Positions 27,631-35,283 of a stretch of DNA of 64,000 nucleotides are shown here, in pieces (the stretch's first letter is position 1; each line of letters starts with the position of its first letter). Where the stretch lies: NCBI RefSeq assembly GCF_035590735.1, contig NZ_CP141595.1, forward strand, positions 3,257,001 through 3,321,000, given 5' to 3'. The position numbers and the translations under genes were made by a program. The notes below the pieces were generated by a model. That model saw only the letters and a list, made by a program, of their open reading frames with translations. It made no database searches and was not told the DNA's origin. The stretch is from Rossellomorea aquimaris (lineage in GTDB: Bacteria; Bacillota; Bacilli; Bacillales; Bacillaceae_B).

Positions 27631-28773
27631 TCAGAGATAAGTCTCAAGCTGGTTTCGAATGATGGATTCTAGATTATTTAATTGATACTCTTCCTCATAT
27701 TTCTTCAATTGAAGGGAATATTCCGGGGATAAATCCATGTCTGTCCCGTATTCAGCCAAGTAAAACAAAATGGTATTCAGGCTGATGAATAGTCCAGGGA
27801 CATATCTTGCTTGTGAAAATTGGTCCAAGCCTCGATCAAAAAAGTGTTTCGCTCCGATTCTATCTCTTTTATAAAGTGAGGCAAGACCTTTAATGATCAT
27901 AAAACTTGCTCTCTCTCTTAAAAAAGGATAATGTTGGAGCTCTTTCTCAATTTCAATTAGTCTTCCTGTTATCCGGTCATCATCTTTTTTTGATAATAGT
28001 ATGTAGAGCTCAATGAAGGAAAGGAGTGGGATAAACCCATCCACTTTCTTTTCATGCACCGCTGTTTTTGATTGCGACAAGAGCATCTCCGCTTCCTCCA
28101 GCTGACCGGTGAATACAAGAAGGGGTAACCGATTTAACATTTCCAGTTCAGTACGGTGATCTACCGGAATGTGCGGATTGGCCATTGCTTTTGTAAAATA
28201 CTCCAGACACTTATTCTTGTCCTCTGCTATGTAGGAATATATGTGCAATAAGTAATAACATCGATCCCAAAATGGAAGATCACTCGATTCAGCTATCCAT
28301 TTGAAATTCCCCTTCATGAATTGAAGGTACAAACGGTTCTGTATTTCCAGTTCAAAGCCCAACACTGACTGGTTTTCCTCCAGAAGCTTCAAGGCATCAC
28401 CTTGACCATATAAGTGATATTTACGAAAAAGCATTTCCATACTCGAAGAAACTTCATCGTCCTGCAGCAGGACATTCTCCCTGACCGTTTCCCTGATCTT
28501 CAGTTTATACCCCACTCCCCTTATGGTCTCAATACTCATAATGGAAGAAAGGAGTTTCAATTTCTTTCTGACTCTGTAGATATGATCATCGACCGTCCTG
28601 TCAGTTGGTTCTTCCCTTGTCCAAACTGCATCCAGCAGCTCATCTCGAGTGAAAATACGGGATGGGCTCCGAAATAAACATTCAAATAACAGAAATTCCT
28701 TTCTCAAAAAATGAATTTCTTCTGAATGATATTTTAGTATATATTCATTGTTTAATAGCTTAATATTATCCAT
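27631..28773 (-). CDS. Winged-helix (OmpR-type) regulator with helical-repeat C-terminus, no receiver
   Basis: 380 residues. Residues about 20-95 are an OmpR/PhoB winged helix (RKEFLLFECLFRSPSRIFTRDELLDAVW ... TVDDHIYRVRKKL ... ETIRGVGYKLKI), but there is no receiver domain before it. The rest (about 120-380) is all-helical and TPR-like (YSYIAEDKNKCLEYFTKAMANP; KGLASLYKRDRIGAKHFFDRGLDQF). Such one-component proteins resemble SARP/BTAD activators in arrangement. It is immediately upstream of an MFS exporter and likely its regulator; the signal is unknown. Confidence 0.72.
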   Translation of the reverse strand: MDNIKLLNNEYILKYHSEEIHFLRKEFLLFECLFRSPSRIFTRDELLDAVWTREEPTDRTVDDHIYRVRKKLKLLSSIMSIETIRGVGYKLKIRETVRENVLLQDDEVSSSMEMLFRKYHLYGQGDALKLLEENQSVLGFELEIQNRLYLQFMKGNFKWIAESSDLPFWDRCYYLLHIYSYIAEDKNKCLEYFTKAMANPHIPVDHRTELEMLNRLPLLVFTGQLEEAEMLLSQSKTAVHEKKVDGFIPLLSFIELYILLSKKDDDRITGRLIEIEKELQHYPFLRERASFMIIKGLASLYKRDRIGAKHFFDRGLDQFSQARYVPGLFISLNTILFYLAEYGTDMDLSPEYSLQLKKYEEEYQLNNLESIIRNQLETYL

Positions 28774-28980
28774 TGATTCACCTACATCGTGTATCCTTTT
28801 TCATGAAAACGGTATCTATCGAGTGTTTTTATAAATTTCAATACCGATTTTCCCCATTTACAACTAGGGATAATACCAATTATTTCAAATGCTATATTAT
28901 TTGGCAATACGTTTCTACTAAATTAGCTTAAATGAGCACTTTTACAGAGTAAAACCTTCGATCAGTAATCTCTCCAGCGT

Positions 28981-29102
28981 TTTATGATCCGGTTTGGATT
29001 CTTTATGATCCTCTTTTTGAAAATATGATCCGGTTTTGGGAACTTATGATCCTGATTTTCTGTATATAATCCCGATTATCATTTTATGATCCGTTTGTCG
29101 AA
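28981..29102 (-). repeat. Tandem array of a 20-21 base GGATCAT repeat (6 units, minus strand)
   Basis: Read on the minus strand, GGATCAT or GGATTAT cores recur with their first G at 29092, 29072, 29052, 29031, 29011 and 28990 (spacing 20,20,21,20,21). The spacers vary in sequence but keep length and A/T richness. Same family as the array at 23786-23928. It lies in the 537-base gap between the regulator gene and an MFS gene; besides it and the terminator below I see nothing in that gap. Confidence 0.8.
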
Positions 29103-29144
29103 AGATCCTTAACAAGAGCATTTGTACCAGTTTCTTATAAAATG

Positions 29145-29182
29145 AAAAAGCTCCCGGGCATTTGATTAAATGCCCGGGAGCT
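29145..29182 (-). terminator. Terminator of the MFS gene at 29311
   Basis: AGCTCCCGGGCATTT / AAATGCCCGGGAGCT 15-base perfect stem, 4-base loop, followed by TTTTTCATTTT on the minus strand. Confidence 0.92.
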
Positions 29183-29310
29183 CAGTCAGTACATCTACTC
29201 CTGAACCGCCGTAAAATAAGGAACCACATCTCCCCCCAGTATCAAACGGACACTGATTGTCAATAAGGGAAAAGAAGTGATCACTCCTGCATGCTTGTTA
29301 GGTCTCTATT

Positions 29311-30516
29311 TCAGGATGATTTCCGTTCGATCCCTCGTAGCCATGCTGTTAATACGACTGCTCCTGCCACCATGATGGCACCGATCCACGGGGTATGGAT
29401 CAAGCCGATTCCATCCACGATCATCCCACCGACAAAGGAACCGATCGCAATCCCGACGTTAAATGCCGCGATATTCAAGGCTGACGCCACATTGACTGCT
29501 GAAGGTACATACTTTTCAGCCAGGTTGACAACAAGGACCTGCAGCCCTGGCACGTTCATGAAAGCGAATAATCCCATTAGGAAGATCGCGATCAGACCAG
29601 CCACTTTAAATGGTGCTGCGAATGTAAGAACTAATAGAATGATGGCTTGCATAACAAACATCCAGAATAACGCTTTTAAAGGACTCTTGTCGGATGCTTT
29701 CCCTCCGACGACATTTCCGATGGCAACGGCAATTCCGTATACAAGAAGGATGATACTCACCCATTTTGCGCTGAATCCCGTCACGTCTTGCAATAAAGGT
29801 GTTAAATAAGTGAAGGCGACGAACGTCCCGCCATACCCTAGTGCTGTGATGGCAAAGGCTAATAATAATCGCCCATTGGTTAGGATCTTCAATTGTTCAC
29901 TGAACTTAGCTGGTGGTGCTTCTTTTAAGTTCTTCGGTACAAGGATGGAGCTTGCGATGATGCCAACGACACCGAGAAGGGCAACTCCCCAGAATGTGGC
30001 TCTCCAACCGAATGCCTGACCGATGAATGTCCCGAGTGGTACTCCTGTAACCGTCGCGACCGTCAAACCTGTGAACATAAAGGCGATCGCACTGGCCCGC
30101 TTATGGGCAGGCACTAAATCGGCGGCAATAGTCGACCCGATCGAGAAGAAAATCCCGTGTGAGAATGCGGTGATAAATCTGGCAACGAGCAATAACCCGA
30201 AACTGGTGGAAAGTGCTGCAACCGAGTTCCCAACGATGAATATAAGCATCAACGACATAAGAAGGGATTTCCTGTTCATCTTACTGGTCAATGCAGTCAA
30301 TACTGGAGCCCCAATGGCCACTCCGATGGCATAACCAGAAATCAATAATCCTGCGAGTGTGATTGATATCGATAAATCATCGGCAATCGATGATAATAAT
30401 CCAACGGGTACAAATTCTGTCGTCCCTATTCCAAAGGCACTGATGGCAAGGGCAAGTAACGCCGGTGTGCCACCTTTCGTTTTTGACTGATCTATTGTAG
30501 CTGAGGTTGAACTCAT
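29311..30516 (-). CDS. MFS transporter, DHA1 family (arabinose/purine efflux type)
   Basis: 401-residue 12-helix transporter of the AraJ/YdhP/PbuE type: TEFVPVGLLSSIADDLSISITLAGLLISGYAIGVAIGAPV, loop 2-3 SKMNRKSLLM, motif C-like GLTVATVTGVPLGTFIGQAFGWRATFW. Substrate unknown; this type exports drugs, sugars or purines. ATG follows AAGGAGGAATAAACGTT. Divergent from a quinone oxidoreductase gene; the 380-base interval carries two near-identical 27-base elements, so both may answer to one regulator. Confidence 0.85.
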   Translation of the reverse strand: MSSTSATIDQSKTKGGTPALLALAISAFGIGTTEFVPVGLLSSIADDLSISITLAGLLISGYAIGVAIGAPVLTALTSKMNRKSLLMSLMLIFIVGNSVAALSTSFGLLLVARFITAFSHGIFFSIGSTIAADLVPAHKRASAIAFMFTGLTVATVTGVPLGTFIGQAFGWRATFWGVALLGVVGIIASSILVPKNLKEAPPAKFSEQLKILTNGRLLLAFAITALGYGGTFVAFTYLTPLLQDVTGFSAKWVSIILLVYGIAVAIGNVVGGKASDKSPLKALFWMFVMQAIILLVLTFAAPFKVAGLIAIFLMGLFAFMNVPGLQVLVVNLAEKYVPSAVNVASALNIAAFNVGIAIGSFVGGMIVDGIGLIHTPWIGAIMVAGAVVLTAWLRGIERKSS

Positions 30517-30626
30517 AACGTTTATTCCTCCTTAAATGGATAATTCGTTTAATGGAATGAGAATCGAAGGCGCCTTTCGTTTCTCTGTACACATCATGAT
30601 AATGGGTACAAATATATATTGGAAGT

Positions 30627-30653
30627 ACGCACTTTAAAGTCATGTAGGCACTT
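30627..30653 (+). promoter_or_regulatory. Putative operator, copy A, in the MFS/quinone reductase interval
   Basis: ACGCACTTTAAAGT followed by CATGTAGGCACTT contains the palindrome ACTTTAAAGT. Copy B 147 bases further matches it at about 22 of 27 positions. A third degenerate CTTTAAAGT lies between them, near 30670. Confidence 0.45.
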
Positions 30654-30773
30654 ATTTGTACCCTAGTATCTTTAAAGTTCCTATATGCCTTTCAAACCTC
30701 TTCTGTAAAATCCAATAGGTACTGTTTGAAAAGCTAAACTGAATTATGAAGGAGATGGACACTTTTGAGAAGA

Positions 30774-30800
30774 ACGCACTTTGAAGTGGCATAGGCACCT
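30774..30800 (+). promoter_or_regulatory. Putative operator, copy B, upstream of the quinone reductase gene
   Basis: ACGCACTTTGAAGT followed by GGCATAGGCACCT, the second copy of the element at 30627-30653. It lies about 100 bases before the quinone reductase ATG and is followed by GGAAGTACCTATG. Confidence 0.45.
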
Positions 30801-30896
30801 GGAAGTACCTATGATCATGATATAAGCTCTTCCCTAGTCAAAAGGATAAGAACTGGTTACACTAAAGGGGAATGAAGTTATAGAGGAGAGTACATA

Positions 30897-31862
30897 ATGA
30901 AAGCACTCATATTTGAAAAGTTCGGTGGACCCGATGTCCTCCACTATCAGGAGATTGATTCTCCGCAAATGGGACCCGATGAAGTTTTATTGGAAATGAA
31001 GGCAATCGGGCTGAATTTCGCGGATGTTTATAGAAGAAAAGGAAATTATCACTTAGCAGGAGATCCACCGTACATATGTGGGTATGAAGGAGCAGGTGTA
31101 GTCAAAAATGTAGGAGCTAACGTGAATGGAATTGACGTTGGGGACCGCATCGCTTTTGCCGATGTACCTTATGCGAATGCTGAACTTGTGGCAGTGCCAA
31201 AGGAAAAAGCCATCCCACTGCCGGATGATATATCGTATGAAACGGCTGCATCCCTTTTGTTACAAGGCCTTACTGCTCATTACTTAACGAAAGACAGCTA
31301 TAGTATCAAAAATGGGGATACTGCTTTAATCTATGCGGCAGCAGGAGGAGTCGGACAGCTTCTTGTGCAAATCATCAAGATACTAGGTGGCACAGTCATC
31401 GGTTTAACGTCCTCGGAAGAAAAGAGACAGGCGGCGTTGTCCATAGGTGCTGATCACATGTTTTTATATAGTGAAGACTGGAACCAGCTGGTACAAGATG
31501 TGACTGGAGGTAAAGGTGCAGACGTTGTATATGAATCAGTAGGTTCGACATTAACGGAAAGTTTTGAAGTAACTCGCATCGGAGGGACGGTCGTATTCTT
31601 TGGTATGGCGGGAGGCGATCCTGTTACTGTTGATCCCCGCATGTTGATGGACACCTCGAAAACCTTGACCGGTGGAGACTTATGGAATGTATTGACGTCT
31701 CATGAAGAACGGGTGAGCCGTTCCCACGAACTGTTTGGATGGATCCAGGAAGGAAAGTTAAAGGTTTCCGAACCAACGGTCTTTCCTTTAGGCGAAGGCG
31801 CAAAAGCACATGAATATTTAGAAAGCAGAAAAAGTACAGGAAAAATCTTATTGATTCCATAA
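30897..31862 (+). CDS. Quinone oxidoreductase (zinc-free MDR family)
   Basis: NADPH:quinone reductase-like protein of the medium-chain dehydrogenase/reductase family, 321 residues. GroES-like N-domain (GLNFADVYRRKGNY, GYEGAGVVKNVG) without the zinc ligands of alcohol dehydrogenases, and a Rossmann domain with AAAGGVGQLLVQIIKILGG near 150 and SSEEKRQAALSIGADH. It reduces quinones or activated alkenes; the natural substrate is unknown. ATG preceded by GAGGAGAGTACATA. Divergent from the MFS exporter, suggesting a shared response to toxic aromatic or quinone compounds. Confidence 0.87.
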   Translation: MKALIFEKFGGPDVLHYQEIDSPQMGPDEVLLEMKAIGLNFADVYRRKGNYHLAGDPPYICGYEGAGVVKNVGANVNGIDVGDRIAFADVPYANAELVAVPKEKAIPLPDDISYETAASLLLQGLTAHYLTKDSYSIKNGDTALIYAAAGGVGQLLVQIIKILGGTVIGLTSSEEKRQAALSIGADHMFLYSEDWNQLVQDVTGGKGADVVYESVGSTLTESFEVTRIGGTVVFFGMAGGDPVTVDPRMLMDTSKTLTGGDLWNVLTSHEERVSRSHELFGWIQEGKLKVSEPTVFPLGEGAKAHEYLESRKSTGKILLIP

Positions 31863-31872
31863 ACAAAAACAA

Positions 31873-31902
31873 AGGACCCTCTCCCAAACTGGAAGGGGTC
31901 TC
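31873..31902. terminator. Terminator between quinone reductase and GNAT genes
   Basis: GGACCCTCTCC / GGAAGGGGTCT imperfect stem with a short loop, lying between two convergent stops; TCTTCT follows on the plus strand. Confidence 0.5.
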
Positions 31903-31904
31903 TT

Positions 31905-32357
31905 CTATAAATCCTGTGACAACCGGATCATATCCCTGCATTGGATCCCATTTTCAAAAATCTCTTCCGGGTAGTGTCTGACGAAGAAGTCCAAATCCAC
32001 CCCAACGATCCTGAATCCACACTTTTGATAAAGGGCCAATTGGCCAACGCCTGAATTCCCGGTCCCGACTTCAATGGTCTTGTAACCTTTCTCCCTAGCC
32101 ACCTTTACGGCATCCATCACAAGCTGTTTACCTATCCCTTTCCCATGCAGCTCTTCTGCAACCGCCACATTCACTAGCTCGACAGTTTCCGGTCTTGTTG
32201 GCAGTAAGACGTAAACGCCAACGATTTTCTTTTCGAGCTCCGCTGCAAAGCATTCTCCCCTGGAGGTATATTCCTTCACGATTTTCTCTGAAGGATCTGC
32301 CAGGAGAAGCAACTCCATTGGAAGTTCTTCATCCTTATTTAGTCTTCTAATAATCAT
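31905..32357 (-). CDS. GNAT family N-acetyltransferase
   Basis: 150-residue acetyltransferase: VELVNVAVAEELHGKGIGKQLVMDAVKVAREKGY holds the acetyl-CoA pyrophosphate loop (E-x-HGKGIG), followed by EVGTGNSGVGQLALYQKCGFRIVGVDLDFF. Substrate unknown. ATG at 32357 with GGAGGTAGAA upstream. Confidence 0.83.
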   Translation of the reverse strand: MIIRRLNKDEELPMELLLLADPSEKIVKEYTSRGECFAAELEKKIVGVYVLLPTRPETVELVNVAVAEELHGKGIGKQLVMDAVKVAREKGYKTIEVGTGNSGVGQLALYQKCGFRIVGVDLDFFVRHYPEEIFENGIQCRDMIRLSQDL

Positions 32358-32462
32358 TTCTACCTCCACTGAACCACTATAGTTTCGTATAGATTTTCAA
32401 TCTTAGCATACTTATTCTGATCAACACATTAAGAGAAAAAATATTCATCTAGGCATATCACC

Positions 32463-32490
32463 TTTACTAACCTGAAATCAATAGTATACT
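32463..32490 (+). promoter_or_regulatory. Candidate promoter of an orphan small RNA
   Basis: TTTACT (32463-32468), 16-base spacer, TATACT (32485-32490) on the plus strand, with no plus-strand gene downstream but a strong terminator about 80 bases on. Confidence 0.35.
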
Positions 32491-32496
32491 GAAATT

Positions 32497-32600
32497 ATTC
32501 TTCATCTTGAAGAAAGTGGTTTAAGGCAGGACCCCTTATTGTAAATCGAAAAATTCCTTATTTGTAGCGGCTTACCAGTGTCACTGGTAAGCTATTTTTT
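32497..32600 (+). ncRNA. Candidate small RNA with intrinsic terminator
   Basis: A predicted plus-strand transcript of about 100 bases lying in a gene-free interval between two minus-strand genes. It begins with a small hairpin CTTCATCTTGAAG, has an unpaired stretch (AAGGCAGGACCCCTT), and ends in a perfect 11-base stem GCTTACCAGTG / CACTGGTAAGC (32570-32592) followed by TATTTTTTTT. No start codon with a ribosome site is inside. The terminator is convincing; the promoter and RNA are inference. Confidence 0.35.
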
Positions 32601-32643
32601 TTGCAAGTAAATGATAGCCGTCATCCATCAGGAAGATCAGAGC

Positions 32644-33171
32644 TTACACTTTCTGTTCAATCAGTCGTGCACATTCCTCCGGCGATGCCTTAGTTGTATC
32701 AACTGAAATATCATAAAGCATGCCTTGGTGAACCACAGCAGCCTGTGCAACTGCCATGCCTTCAATGCGATCCCCTCGCGCTTTCTCACGAGCAGCCGCT
32801 ACAATCGGGTCACATAAGACGCCAATCCAAAGTACCTGCAATCCTTCCAAAGTACTTTCCCATCGTTTACGAGCTTCCACTCCACTAAGGAAAACATCGT
32901 CGATGATGATCCCGGCTCCTTTCCTTGCCATCTCTCCAATACCGTGCATCCATGCCGATTCCAATTCTCGAAACTCTGTACCTGGACTGACCGATCCGTC
33001 TTCACAGAGCTTAATTCCGCTGTCTTTCTTTAGCATGGCATCAGGCATAGACTTGATCAGGTCATCAATGCTGAATCTCAGCCATGGCTCGGTGAAGGAA
33101 TTCTGCAGACATTTCGCCAGAGTCGTTTTTCCGGAGCTTGATCCACCGTTTAGGATTATGATGTTTGTCAT
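32644..33171 (-). CDS. Chloramphenicol phosphotransferase-like P-loop kinase
   Basis: 175-residue P-loop kinase of the chloramphenicol 3-O-phosphotransferase type: Walker A NGGSSSGKTTLAK at 8-20, FSIDDLIKSMPD with the Asp expected to be catalytic (about 36), and a C-terminal substrate lid DPIVAAAREKARGDRIEGMA. The family is named from the Streptomyces venezuelae enzyme; most Bacillus members have no tested substrate. ATG with GCGAGGTCAAACC upstream. No linked resistance genes apart from general exporters. Confidence 0.8.
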   Translation of the reverse strand: MTNIIILNGGSSSGKTTLAKCLQNSFTEPWLRFSIDDLIKSMPDAMLKKDSGIKLCEDGSVSPGTEFRELESAWMHGIGEMARKGAGIIIDDVFLSGVEARKRWESTLEGLQVLWIGVLCDPIVAAAREKARGDRIEGMAVAQAAVVHQGMLYDISVDTTKASPEECARLIEQKV

Positions 33172-33240
33172 GGTTTGACCTCGCTTTCTTATAATAGGAA
33201 AAGATTCATAAGTTAACTGTAAAAAAGCTTGGCCATAGTT

Positions 33241-33408
33241 CTAGAATAATTTAGACTCAAACAATCCAGTTGACTTTGTTATATAAAGTACTCCATTGTT
33301 AGCTTCTTTTTCAGATGCAAGGAAACGAAGAAACTCTGATAACGCATCATTTACCAAGGTCTTATTTAGGTCTGTATTTGAGGAAAGCAAATATTTCGGG
33401 TCTCCCAT
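33241..33408 (-). CDS. Short ORF, 55 residues, unknown
   Basis: An open frame starting MGDPKYLLSSNTDLNKTLVN and ending FESKLF. It has AAGGAG just before the ATG, though the spacing is only one or two bases. An in-frame TGA lies three codons upstream. Composition looks protein-like but I recognise no family. It could be a small gene co-transcribed after the 33438-34208 gene, or a degraded fragment. Confidence 0.35.
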   Translation of the reverse strand: MGDPKYLLSSNTDLNKTLVNDALSEFLRFLASEKEANNGVLYITKSTGLFESKLF

Positions 33409-33437
33409 TCTCCTTCACACTATCCGACCGATCAACA

Positions 33438-34208
33438 TTAAATCTGTTCTTTTTGAATAAGCTTGTACCGCTGTAATATATTGATTAAAACCTCTTTATT
33501 ATATTTCGTTTTCCCATGGATTCTTTCAGCCCATTCTTTTACCGTTTCCAGCTTGGGATCTTTCAGTAACCCCTCTGTTGTACTTAGAAAGCTATCCCAA
33601 TTATAAAATTCCCAATGAGCGATTTCAGATTTATGCGGGATTCTGCATTCCACTAAGGGGTTGGGATGTATCATATGTTGAGAATGCTCAGCAGCCTTTA
33701 TGAACGAATCCATTTCAATTGGCTGTGTCTGAAAAGCTTGCTTCGAAACTTTTCCATTAGGTCGATGATACAAAATTTCTGTACCTGAAGGATGATCTTG
33801 AACTTGTACCTTTGCAGCAGGGAAGAAACCACTTACCTTTTCATTGGTATAATCCATGCTATCCGTATCTATTAAAATCGGATTCAACCATTGATCACCT
33901 AAATCACAAAGGAAACGTTCTCCCTTTTCATTCAGTGCGATGACAGCCGCATGAGCATCTTCCGAGTTCAAATTATGACCAACAGGATACGCCTTGACGC
34001 CATCCCTTTTAAATTCATCAAGTAACCAGAGTGCCAAATCGAAACAATTCCCCGACATCCCGAATTGTTCCCTATGCTCCCGCATAAGAGAGACATCCCG
34101 CTGTTTTTTCATGCTTCCCTGGCTATAGAACCAAACTTTTGTTAATGTCTCCATAGGAAAATCATTGAATTTCTCCCAAGTCTTCAAAATGCTTTCTGAA
34201 GCTAACAT
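33438..34208 (-). CDS. Putative NAT/transglutaminase-like Cys-His-Asp fold protein
   Basis: 256 residues, function unknown. The order FGMSGNCFDLALWLLDEF (Cys near 53), EDAHAAVIALN (His near 87) and FLCDLGDQWLNP (Asp near 102) reproduces the Cys-His-Asp triad spacing of arylamine N-acetyltransferase and transglutaminase-like folds. The remainder shows no recognised domain. The ATG lies behind GAAGGTAGGAACTCAA. I infer an acyl- or amide-transfer activity only from the triad; no partner is evident in the neighbourhood. Confidence 0.55.
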   Translation of the reverse strand: MLASESILKTWEKFNDFPMETLTKVWFYSQGSMKKQRDVSLMREHREQFGMSGNCFDLALWLLDEFKRDGVKAYPVGHNLNSEDAHAAVIALNEKGERFLCDLGDQWLNPILIDTDSMDYTNEKVSGFFPAAKVQVQDHPSGTEILYHRPNGKVSKQAFQTQPIEMDSFIKAAEHSQHMIHPNPLVECRIPHKSEIAHWEFYNWDSFLSTTEGLLKDPKLETVKEWAERIHGKTKYNKEVLINILQRYKLIQKEQI

Positions 34209-34382
34209 TTGAGTTCCTACCTTCTAAATTGAATTCGTTGATATGTAGATTAGTAACTTAATTGGTCTGTGTAAGACATTAAATAATTCTATTCATCGGT
34301 TAACCCTCCCGGTAATACACTCAATTTACATACTGAACTTCAATAGATTCTTCATCCCTAATTCAACTTACTTTCCCATCAT

Positions 34383-34853
34383 TCAACGATGGGATGGCCA
34401 AGACCCCTGCATCTTCCTCATTTGAATAATTTGACCCGTATGGTAAGCATCGTGAAGCATAATGTCTAATAGCTTCTCTTCAAGAGAATTTTGTTCTAGC
34501 ACTTCAGTGGTTGTTTTACTTATTGCTTCTCTTAAACGGCTTTGAGCCATTTCTACACGCTGTACAACTGCTATCCATTCTCTGTCATCATTGAGTTGTT
34601 CGGTAAGGTAGAAGGTTTCATTGCCATCGAGAGTATTAGTCCATTCACGGCCCTCTAATTTTGACGTCAGTCTCTCTTTATAATAAATAAGGTGATTAAC
34701 ATTCTCCCATATGGTTTTCGTCGCTTCTCCATCCGGTCTCCACCTAGCCTGTTCCGCGGTAAGTCCTTCTATTGCAGGTTTGAATGGGGCATACCAACTC
34801 TCCTTGTCGAACGTAGTATCGAGCATTCTTAAAAGCAAGTCAGTTCGATTCAT
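34383..34853 (-). CDS. DinB-like four-helix metalloprotein
   Basis: 156-residue DinB/YfiT-superfamily protein. Metal-ligand pattern: His in IWENVNHLIYYKERL (about 53) and His-x3-His in IMLHDAYHTGQIIQMRK (about 135-139). These four-helix bundles act in thiol transfer or damage responses in some bacteria; here the role is unknown. ATG follows AAGGAGGAAGATATTC. The stretch 34854-35014 upstream shows no feature. Confidence 0.82.
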   Translation of the reverse strand: MNRTDLLLRMLDTTFDKESWYAPFKPAIEGLTAEQARWRPDGEATKTIWENVNHLIYYKERLTSKLEGREWTNTLDGNETFYLTEQLNDDREWIAVVQRVEMAQSRLREAISKTTTEVLEQNSLEEKLLDIMLHDAYHTGQIIQMRKMQGSWPSHR

Positions 34854-35014
34854 GAATATCTTCCTCCTTGATAATGATGTTTCATATAGATAACTTCATC
34901 AAAAAGTGATTAACTCCTTCTTTTAATGGACAACGAGAACGTCATAAAATCAATGGCTAGGCCTTATCTTTCATTCAGTAAATCCCCTTCGTTGAAAAGT
35001 TCGTTTGGTTAAGG

Positions 35015-35199
35015 GACAAATCCCTTACTGATAAGAAAAGGGATCTGTGGATAGGGAACCATGATGGGACTAAAGGAATGCCTTCAGGATATAGAAGAAA
35101 TTATATTTTACAAAAGTTGATTTTTGGAAACATGATGGCTCATATGTAGAAATATTGAAAGATGAAAAGATCATTGCTCATAAATATAGGGTGGTTTAA
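35015..35199 (+). pseudogene. Possible frameshifted gene remnant
   Basis: Two overlapping plus-strand frames read as one protein fragment: DLWIGNHDGTKGMPSGYRRN then YILQ in frame A (from about 35042), continuing as VDFWKHDGSYVEILKDEKII then AHKYRVV and a TAA at 35197 in frame B (from about 35113). A one- or two-base indel near 35113 would join them. No start codon or ribosome site is evident, so the 5' end is missing. I do not recognise the family. Confidence 0.35.
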
Positions 35200-35216
35200 A
35201 AGGTACGGAATTAAAC

Positions 35217-35244
35217 AGAAAGCCGGTGACAAATCCGGCTTTCT
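35217..35244. terminator. Terminator of the sigma/anti-sigma operon
   Basis: AGAAAGCCGG / CCGGCTTTCT perfect 10-base stem with an 8-base loop, about 40 bases after the anti-sigma stop. Confidence 0.8.
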
Positions 35245-35283
35245 AAACTTTCATCTATTAAAGATGCCTGGTCTTTTTATCCA

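Noticed and set aside
29291..30334. Several plus-strand ORFs antisense to the MFS gene
   Set aside because: Thr/Ala/Pro-rich mirror translations of a hydrophobic transporter; no ribosome sites.
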